This document shows positions 1-4,850 of a stretch of DNA of 6,358 nucleotides, in pieces. The stretch's first letter is position 1, and the number at the start of each line of letters is the position of its first letter. A program made the position numbers and the translations under genes. The stretch lies in contig JANQRM010000436.1 of the NCBI GenBank assembly GCA_028284565.1, forward strand, positions 1-6,358, in the 5' to 3' direction. The stretch is from Anaerolineae bacterium. GTDB lineage: Bacteria; Chloroflexota; Anaerolineae; Aggregatilineales; Phototrophicaceae. Under the pieces are notes generated by a model that saw only the letters and a program-made list of their open reading frames with translations, ran no database searches and was not told the origin of the DNA.

Positions 1-147
1 CTTGGCAAGGTCACGGCTGGCAGGGAGGCGAGTACCAGAGGTCAAATTGCCACTTTCGACTTGCATCCGTATATGGCGAATGAGTTGACGATAGATGGGT
101 TCTTCGCTATCACGGTCTAGGGTGATGCTGAGGTTAGAAGTTGCCAA
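1..147 (-). CDS. GntR-family (probable MocR-type) transcriptional regulator, N-terminal fragment
   Basis: This is the first 49 codons of a gene that runs off the left edge. The peptide contains EEPIYRQLIRHIR (residues 15-27), then VESGNL and GTRLPASRDLAK (38-49). This is the opening of a GntR winged-helix DNA-binding domain, and the YRQL...GTRLPxSRxLA pattern is typical of MocR/PdxR/GabR-like members. Those carry a C-terminal PLP-binding aminotransferase-like domain, which would lie outside the window, so the subclass is inferred. The start is a TTG at 147-145, with GGAGG five bases upstream and an in-frame TAA at 162-160 that rules out any earlier start. No ATG opens the reading frame, so an ATG-only search would miss it. 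It is divergent from the glycosyltransferase gene. MocR regulators are often autoregulated and often control a neighbouring divergent gene, but nothing here proves that. Confidence 0.82.
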   Translation of the reverse strand, partial: MATSNLSITLDRDSEEPIYRQLIRHIRMQVESGNLTSGTRLPASRDLAK

Positions 148-152
148 GGTTG

Positions 153-157
153 CCTCC
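153..157 (-). promoter_or_regulatory. Shine-Dalgarno site of the GntR/MocR gene
   Basis: The minus strand reads GGAGG, then CAACC, then TTG. A perfect anti-16S match with 5-base spacing decides that the TTG at 147 is the start codon. Confidence 0.8.
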
Positions 158-168
158 GGTTAGTTGCA

Positions 169-181
169 GACATCAGATGTC
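169..181. repeat. 13-base palindrome in the leader of the MocR-like gene
   Basis: GACATC-A-GATGTC has two perfect 6-base arms around one central base. It lies 21 bases upstream of the TTG start and just before the Shine-Dalgarno site, so a protein bound there could block transcription or translation of the regulator gene. The one-base loop makes an RNA hairpin less likely than a dimer-binding DNA site. Its function is inferred only. Confidence 0.4.
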
Positions 182-260
182 AGAGCATGGTCGGGATCAA
201 AAATAAACAACTTTGATTTACATTTGTGTTGCCTGATTTCTGATTGATTGCCATTGATAA

Positions 261-279
261 TGTACCGTTATCTTTGTAC
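261..279. repeat. Paired TGTAC direct repeat
   Basis: TGTAC occurs at 261-265 and 275-279, one and a third helical turns apart, and overlaps the weak minus-strand promoter candidate. MocR-type regulators commonly bind direct repeats, so this is a possible operator, but a five-base match may be chance. Confidence 0.25.
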
Positions 280-296
280 TGTAGCCGAGCCGTGAT

Positions 297-338
297 ACCA
301 ATCTTATAGCCAACTATAACCAATATTTCTTAACCAAT
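297..338. repeat. Three ACCAAT direct repeats
   Basis: ACCAAT occurs at 297-302, 319-324 and 333-338, all in the same orientation, with start-to-start distances of 22 and 14 bases. The first copy is part of ATACCA, the six-base direct repeat reported as the binding element of Bacillus GabR, a MocR-family protein. Given the MocR-like gene alongside, these are reasonable operator candidates. The link to GabR is by resemblance only. Confidence 0.3.
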
Positions 339-426
339 CCTGACGCAATCCATTGACTCTTCAAACATTTGATTTTTTATGAATAGTCACGCCGTATTAA
401 CAAGCCGATGACTCCTTTCAGATACA

Positions 427-456
427 TTGACACCATCTCCTTTTTTGTGATATATT
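427..456 (+). promoter_or_regulatory. Sigma-70-type promoter for the glycosyltransferase
   Basis: TTGACA (427-432) is followed after 18 bases by TATATT (451-456), predicting transcription from about 463 and a leader of roughly 26 bases before the ATG at 489. It sits inside the N-terminal extension of the longer open frame (408-488), which argues that this extension is not translated. A second, poorer candidate (TTGACT at 353-358 with TTTTAT at 375-380) lies upstream. Confidence 0.55.
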
Positions 457-488
457 TCACAAGTAGGGAAACGATAGTGAGAACATCC

Positions 489-1748
489 ATGAAAATCACA
501 ATTTTGGGGATTGGCACGCGTGGCGATGTGCAACCCTATATTGCCCTCAGCAAGGGTTTAATCGACGCGGGCTTTGAAGTGTGTATGGTCGCCGCCGAGA
601 ATTTTGAAGATTGGGTTCGGAGCGAGGGGCTAGATTTTGTCCCTATTGATCTTGACATGCATGCCTTGATGAATGATTCAAGCGGTCAAGAATGGGTGGA
701 AAGTGGGGGCAATCCCTTCAATGAAATGCGGAATATGAAAGCCACATTGGAAAAGTTCGATGATTCCTTCGTGGGCTTGATTGAGCCGATTCAATCTGCC
801 GATGCGGTGATTAGCGGATTTACCTCGTTTTTCTATGCAGATTCGGTGCTGGAGCAGAATCCTAAACCGCATGTGGTTGCACTCCTACAGCCACTGCTCC
901 CCACGACATCGGGCGATGCCACCTTGCAACCCTTCTTTTCAGGACGTGATAACTGGTTGAATCGAATCTCTGGCAACATTGGCTTGTGGGTTATGTCATG
1001 GGTGGGAAAGAATAGCCTGAACAAGTTCCGTGATCATCTTGGCTTATCCCCATTGGGTTACCGAGAACTCATGGGTCGCTGGAAAAAAGCAACGATGTTA
1101 CATGGGTTCAGCCCTGCTGTTGTGCCTCAACCAGTGGATTTGCCAGCAGAGCGTGTCTATGTGAGTGGTTATTGGTTCACGGATGAAGCAGATATGGAAT
1201 GGGATGCACCAGCCGATTTGCAAGCCTTTCTGGATTCGGGCGACCCGCCGATTTATGTAGGCTTTGGCAGTATGTCCAACCGTGACCCGCAAGGCGTGAC
1301 GCAACTTATACTGGATGCGACTCAGCAAAGCGGACAACGTGTAATCTTACTCAGTGGCTGGGCAGGATTAAATGCCGAATCCACACCCGATAATGTCTTT
1401 GTGCTGGAGTCTGCACCGCACACATGGTTGTTCCCACGGATGGCGGGTGTGATTCATCATGGCGGTGCGGGTACGACAGCGGCAGGCTTACGTGCAGGTG
1501 TCCCGACAACTGTGATTCCCCATTTTGCTGACCAACCTTACTGGGGACGACGGGTGCATGAACTCGGTGTAGGGACGAAGCCCATTCCCCGTTGGGAATT
1601 GACCGTCGATAAACTGGCGGAGGCGATGACTCAACTGGCAACGGACAAAACCATACAAGCGCAAGCCTCACAATTGGGTGAGCAGATACGTGAGGAAGAT
1701 GGAATCGGCAATGCGGTGCAGTTCATTCAGAAGCAGTTTGGTGTTTAA
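489..1748 (+). CDS. GT-B fold glycosyltransferase, MGT/UGT type (sterol-, macrolide- or glycopeptide-GT-like)
   Basis: This 419-residue protein is predicted to transfer a sugar from a nucleotide-sugar donor to a small hydrophobic or polyketide-like acceptor in the cytoplasm. The N-terminal acceptor domain opens with a beta strand and GTRGDVQP (residues 9-16), the signature shared by GtfA/GtfB-type and sterol glucosyltransferases. Asp13 occupies the place of the proposed catalytic Asp of GtfB. The C-terminal donor domain has YVGFGSM (256-262), HHGGAGTT (323-330) and PHFADQPYWG (344-353), which bind the nucleotide diphosphate and sugar. Length is normal for the family. I chose the ATG at 489 because the conserved domain begins there, GAGAA (479-483) precedes it by five bases, and a promoter lies in the stretch after the upstream ATG at 408. 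No signal peptide or membrane segment is seen. Donor and acceptor are unknown. It is the only plus-strand gene in the left half and converges on the M20 gene with a 19-base gap. Confidence 0.88.
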   Translation: MKITILGIGTRGDVQPYIALSKGLIDAGFEVCMVAAENFEDWVRSEGLDFVPIDLDMHALMNDSSGQEWVESGGNPFNEMRNMKATLEKFDDSFVGLIEPIQSADAVISGFTSFFYADSVLEQNPKPHVVALLQPLLPTTSGDATLQPFFSGRDNWLNRISGNIGLWVMSWVGKNSLNKFRDHLGLSPLGYRELMGRWKKATMLHGFSPAVVPQPVDLPAERVYVSGYWFTDEADMEWDAPADLQAFLDSGDPPIYVGFGSMSNRDPQGVTQLILDATQQSGQRVILLSGWAGLNAESTPDNVFVLESAPHTWLFPRMAGVIHHGGAGTTAAGLRAGVPTTVIPHFADQPYWGRRVHELGVGTKPIPRWELTVDKLAEAMTQLATDKTIQAQASQLGEQIREEDGIGNAVQFIQKQFGV

Positions 1749-1767
1749 ACTGACCCTAGTCATTAAA

Positions 1768-2877
1768 TCAAATTAATTGTGTAGTACGACGGACGAGTTC
1801 GTAGTAAGGTGGAAGAGAGTCAGCGACAATACATTCGGTGCTGGAATGTAAGCCTACAACGGTTGGATTGCTCATCAGGACGTGGATGCTTGTGTCTTTG
1901 GCGACATAGAAGCGTCCATTACTTGCGCCATTGGAATATAAAATCGACGGTTCTTTGCCAGAAACCTCGCGCAAAATCTGAATGTAGTCTTTGGCAATGG
2001 GGGCATCCTGTGGATAGTGTGTCGGCATACCTGTGTTTTGAAAATCGATTTCAGCATGGTGTTCGGTGGCAATGGATTGGAGATGTTCAAGCACTTTATC
2101 TACAGTGTACTCCTCTGTAATGCGCATATCGAAACCTGCTTCACAGGAATCAGGGATTTTGTTGTACGCTTCACCGCCAGAAATGGAAGTCATTGATAGC
2201 GAGGGAATCCAATCGGCTTCTTCGTTGGGATTGGGATAGGCAGATTGAATGGCACGATAGAACTCCATCATGCTATTGATGGGATTATCACCTAAGAAAG
2301 GACGACTGGCGTGAGAGGCTTTTCCTTGAATATACGCTGTGAAGGTGATAATGCCCTTTTCTTTTTCGACATAGGCAAAATCCGGTCCGCCATCGGGTGC
2401 GAATACGGCATGTGGTAACCAACTCCGTTCGGCAAGATAATTCACCATCGGGCAAACCCCATTGGCTGACCCTGCCTCTTCGTCTTCCGTAAATAACAAC
2501 CAGAAGTCGTGATGTTCACCTGAGATTATCAAGTCACGCAAGACAGTCATCATCATGAGGCACTGGGTTTTCATATCCGCCACGCCACGTCCATAGAGAT
2601 GTCCCCCGTCTTCGACAAGTTGGAAGAGGTCATCTGTACCGGGGACGACTTCGATATGCCCGTCGCCGAGTATCGTCGGTTTGTCCGAATCGATTGGTTT
2701 AATGACGAGAGACGTCAAACCGTTGTTCTCGACTTCGATAAATTCTGACTTCTCCGCATCGAAGAAGTTTTTAATCCATGTGCGGGCTTTTTCAAACTCA
2801 TCAGGATATTCATGCACGATGGTCTTGAAGCCAATGAATGTCCGCAAGTTGTCTAAAAATTCGTCTGGGTTGAACAT
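1768..2877 (-). CDS. M20-family zinc metallohydrolase (ArgE/DapE/aminoacylase-like)
   Basis: This 369-residue cytoplasmic enzyme should hydrolyse an amide bond (N-acyl amino acid, dipeptide or related small molecule) using two metal ions. The metal-site residues appear in order: His74 in GHIEVVPG, Asp101 in GRGVADMK, the Glu133-Glu134 pair in TEDEEAG (general base and metal ligand), Asp162 in APDGG, and His344 in GLHSSTE. The inserted dimerisation domain covers about residues 173-285 and contains KASHAS with its conserved His189. One oddity is that the Asp of the usual HxD motif is Glu76 here. The start is set at 2877 because GAGAGG lies seven bases upstream. An in-frame ATG at 2901 would lie inside the previous gene. 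It is the last gene of the presumed P450-oxygenase-hydrolase operon, 13 bases after the oxygenase stop. The sequence does not separate deacetylase, desuccinylase, carboxypeptidase or aminoacylase activity, so no gene symbol is given. Confidence 0.88.
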   Translation of the reverse strand: MFNPDEFLDNLRTFIGFKTIVHEYPDEFEKARTWIKNFFDAEKSEFIEVENNGLTSLVIKPIDSDKPTILGDGHIEVVPGTDDLFQLVEDGGHLYGRGVADMKTQCLMMMTVLRDLIISGEHHDFWLLFTEDEEAGSANGVCPMVNYLAERSWLPHAVFAPDGGPDFAYVEKEKGIITFTAYIQGKASHASRPFLGDNPINSMMEFYRAIQSAYPNPNEEADWIPSLSMTSISGGEAYNKIPDSCEAGFDMRITEEYTVDKVLEHLQSIATEHHAEIDFQNTGMPTHYPQDAPIAKDYIQILREVSGKEPSILYSNGASNGRFYVAKDTSIHVLMSNPTVVGLHSSTECIVADSLPPYYELVRRTTQLI

Positions 2878-2884
2878 CACGGTT

Positions 2885-2890
2885 CCTCTC
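2885..2890 (-). promoter_or_regulatory. Shine-Dalgarno site of the M20 hydrolase
   Basis: The minus strand reads TAA (stop of the oxygenase, 2893-2891), directly followed by GAGAGG, seven spacer bases and ATG. The placement picks the start at 2877 over the in-frame ATG at 2901, and suggests translation of the two genes is coupled. Confidence 0.7.
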
Positions 2891-3481
2891 TTAAGGTGCA
2901 TACATCACATCCGTGCGGAGGATGTATTTCGTCCCCTGTGTGACTTCTGCGCCCTGATGCACAATGGGATGATGGAAAAAGAGAGCTAAGCCAACAGCAG
3001 GTTGAATCTTAATGATGCCATCTTTGCCCAAGCCCTGCACGATAAATTGCGTCTCCCCGCCTTCAAACTCATCATTCAGATAAAAGAGGAGCGTCACCTC
3101 ACTGCGTTCTCCATTCGGACGTTCATACGCGCCATCCATATGCCACGAAAACTTTTGTCCGGGTTGATAGCGATAAAAACGAAAGCGTTCATTCAAGCCT
3201 AACACGCATCGCCCGAAGATGTCTGACGGGGCATGGGGTTGAACTTTCTGCCACAGCGATTCGGCGAGGGATTCATCATCCAAAATCACGCGGTCATTGT
3301 TGCGTACCTTAGTATTGACCACCTGTCCGCCTAAGGAATTAATGGTGGCAAGGTCGTAGCCAATGACTTCTGATTGCGTGATGAAGTCCGCACATTCGGC
3401 TGGCGAGAGTAAGTCCGAAACTGTGAAGATGAAGGGCGTGTATTCTTTGCGTTTGGAGGTAATGGTCATAGAAAAAGGCAT
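2891..3481 (-). CDS. Fe(II)/2-oxoglutarate-dependent oxygenase, prolyl-4-hydroxylase-like
   Basis: This small soluble enzyme (196 residues) is expected to couple oxidative decarboxylation of 2-oxoglutarate to hydroxylation or another oxidation of a substrate. The double-stranded beta-helix core shows the full iron triad: His114 and Asp116 in WHMDG, and His175 in IVHQG. Lys185 lies ten residues after the distal His, the spacing used by prolyl-4-hydroxylase-type enzymes to hold the 2-oxoglutarate carboxylate. Other family features are FYRYQPGQ (102-109) before the HxD, and FYLNDEFEGGETQF (133-146). There is no signal peptide, so a cytoplasmic substrate is likely. That may be a free amino acid, peptide or small molecule rather than a secreted protein. 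It lies between the P450 (49 bases upstream) and the M20 hydrolase (13 bases downstream). The ATG at 3481 has no strong Shine-Dalgarno site, and an in-frame ATG at 3469 is possible. The active site looks intact. Confidence 0.87.
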   Translation of the reverse strand: MPFSMTITSKRKEYTPFIFTVSDLLSPAECADFITQSEVIGYDLATINSLGGQVVNTKVRNNDRVILDDESLAESLWQKVQPHAPSDIFGRCVLGLNERFRFYRYQPGQKFSWHMDGAYERPNGERSEVTLLFYLNDEFEGGETQFIVQGLGKDGIIKIQPAVGLALFFHHPIVHQGAEVTQGTKYILRTDVMYAP

Positions 3482-3503
3482 TCGCTTGTATAACGATACC
3501 TAG

Positions 3504-3516
3504 AGTATGCCATACT
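3504..3516. repeat. 13-base palindrome between the P450 and oxygenase genes
   Basis: The plus strand reads AGTATG-C-CATACT, with perfect 6-base arms around a single base, inside the 49-base gap. It could be a protein-binding site or a weak stem. There is no T-run, so it does not look like an intrinsic terminator. I see no convincing separate promoter for the oxygenase in the gap. Confidence 0.35.
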
Positions 3517-3530
3517 GTTGTGCTTAAGCC

Positions 3531-4775
3531 TTACACCGCCAAGATAAAGTTGCGGATTTCGTAGCCTTTGATGATGTCTTTGCGCTTGACGGTTGGTACT
3601 TGTTCGATACGTAAGCTCTCGATTTCGAGCAATTTACGGATGAAAATATCCGATTCTTGGATGGCGACATACGCTCCCGGACAACGATGATTGCCATCAC
3701 CAAAACTCATCATGAATTCAGGAACTTTGGGACGCATGGCTTTCATCTCCCGCGCTGGACAGACTTCATCGGGCGCATGTCCGGTGACCAACTCGTCCGT
3801 ATTCGTGCCGTAGATGTTCAAATCAATCAATGTCCCTTCGGGGATAGTAATCGTTTCGCCCTTACTTTCGATGGTGAATTCATCTGTTGTCCGACGGAGA
3901 AGATTCCCAACCACGGGTTCGAGCCGTAGGATTTCATGCAGTAACTTGTAGCGTTCTGCTTCGTCACCATCTTGCATGATGTCACGCAGGTCGTCACGTT
4001 GCAGGATATGCCAGAGCGCGACACTGATAAATTCGCGGGTGGTGACGATTCCGGCTTCACCAAAGGTCAGACATTCCGTCAGAATCTCGCGGTCGGTATA
4101 GCCTCTTTCAATCAGATAGGAAATCACATCTTCTTGCGGATTCTGCCGCCGAGCTTTGATAGCAGGCTTCACATCTAGCCAATAAAACGCCAGCAAGGTC
4201 GCTTGCATAAAGACAAAATCAATCCTATCGCGCCATGACCAACTCTGCTTAATATCGAGGTCAACCACTTTATTCAAGCGTGCTTGCAAACTCGGTACAC
4301 GGGTGTCCGTGAGTCCCACGATTTGCGAGGCGACAAGGACTGCCATCTGGAGGGATAAATTACTGATGTCCGCGCGACCTTTGTGTTTAAAGTCGGCGAT
4401 TATCTCATCGGCGTAACGAGTCATCATCTCCCGATAATTCTGCTGCGTTGTGGTAGGGGTAAAGAAGCGCGCTGTCTCTTTGCGATATTGACGATGCTCA
4501 TCCCCTTCCATATATAAGATGGGGTCACGAGTCATGACACCCGTTTCATGCAGTAATTCTGCACCAAAGCCAGCTTGCTTGATATGCGGACTGCGAAGAA
4601 TCTGTCGGGCTTCTTCATAGCCACGAACATGCCAAACTCCATCGACATCAATTTCAATCGTTTGAGATGGAATCGGCGTATGGGGTGTCGTCAGCGCAGG
4701 GACAGTCTCTCCATGATGGAACGGGCATCCACTGGATGGATTTTCAGTATCAGGTGCATTAGCGATGAGTGTCAT
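3531..4775 (-). CDS. Soluble bacterial cytochrome P450
   Basis: This 414-residue heme monooxygenase is of normal length for the soluble bacterial class. It lacks a membrane anchor, so it should take electrons from a ferredoxin and reductase, neither of which is encoded here. The heme loop FGDGNHRCPG (358-367) carries the thiolate ligand Cys365. The K-helix ExxR is Glu281-Arg284 in HEILRLEP. The C-helix has His94 and Arg98 in GDEHRQYRKE. The I-helix reads GEAGIVTTREF (239-249), where the usual AGx(D/E)T has Val244 in place of the acid. The N-terminus contains SGCPFHHG (15-22), a Cys-Pro motif that recurs near the start of several heme proteins. The start is the ATG at 4775, with only a weak AAAGAAAG-like ribosome site but a strong promoter upstream. 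It leads the three-gene operon and is divergent from the TetR gene, its likely regulator. The substrate and CYP family number cannot be assigned from sequence alone. Confidence 0.93.
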   Translation of the reverse strand: MTLIANAPDTENPSSGCPFHHGETVPALTTPHTPIPSQTIEIDVDGVWHVRGYEEARQILRSPHIKQAGFGAELLHETGVMTRDPILYMEGDEHRQYRKETARFFTPTTTQQNYREMMTRYADEIIADFKHKGRADISNLSLQMAVLVASQIVGLTDTRVPSLQARLNKVVDLDIKQSWSWRDRIDFVFMQATLLAFYWLDVKPAIKARRQNPQEDVISYLIERGYTDREILTECLTFGEAGIVTTREFISVALWHILQRDDLRDIMQDGDEAERYKLLHEILRLEPVVGNLLRRTTDEFTIESKGETITIPEGTLIDLNIYGTNTDELVTGHAPDEVCPAREMKAMRPKVPEFMMSFGDGNHRCPGAYVAIQESDIFIRKLLEIESLRIEQVPTVKRKDIIKGYEIRNFILAV

Positions 4776-4810
4776 GATTCGACTTTCTTTTCATAGACCT
4801 TCGCACTATC

Positions 4811-4839
4811 ATTAAAATCGGCAAAAAATGGATTGTCAA
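4811..4839 (-). promoter_or_regulatory. Sigma-70-type promoter for the P450 operon
   Basis: On the minus strand, TTGACA (4839-4834) and TTTAAT (4816-4811) are separated by exactly 17 bases. Transcription would start near 4804, giving a leader of about 29 bases before the P450 ATG at 4775. The -35 lies only 12 bases from the first TetR-gene start codon, so regulator and operon share a very short control region. Confidence 0.65.
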
Positions 4840-4850
4840 TGAAGACTTAG

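Larger units (their letters stand above)
148..488. other. Divergent intergenic region between the MocR-like regulator and the glycosyltransferase
   Basis: These 341 bases have no convincing gene. They are AT-rich and must hold promoters for both flanking genes. Toward the right gene there is a good promoter (427-456). Toward the left gene the only candidate I see is TTGGTA-N17-TACAAA on the minus strand (about 301-273), which is weak. The stretch also has a 13-base palindrome (169-181), two TGTAC elements 14 bases apart (261-279) and three ACCAAT elements (297-338). These could be operator sites for the regulator. No terminator, riboswitch or small RNA could be recognised. Confidence 0.6.

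Noticed and set aside
408..488. N-terminal extension of the glycosyltransferase from the ATG at 408
   Set aside because: It holds a promoter-like pair, lacks a convincing ribosome site, and precedes the exact start of the conserved domain.
1351..1671. Minus-strand open frame opposite the glycosyltransferase
   Set aside because: It has no recognisable domain and lies over the conserved donor-binding motifs of the true gene.
1809..2120. Plus-strand open frame opposite the M20 gene
   Set aside because: Its composition is unlike a real protein (rich in Trp, Cys, Arg and Gln), it has no motif, and it lies wholly over the conserved C-terminal part of the hydrolase.
1768..2877. Naming the M20 gene argE or dapE
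   Set aside because: Only the superfamily motifs can be seen. There is no neighbouring arginine or lysine pathway gene, and the HxD change makes a precise name unsafe.
2878..2901. Earlier start for the M20 hydrolase at 2901
   Set aside because: It overlaps the oxygenase coding end, and GAGAGG is placed correctly for the ATG at 2877.
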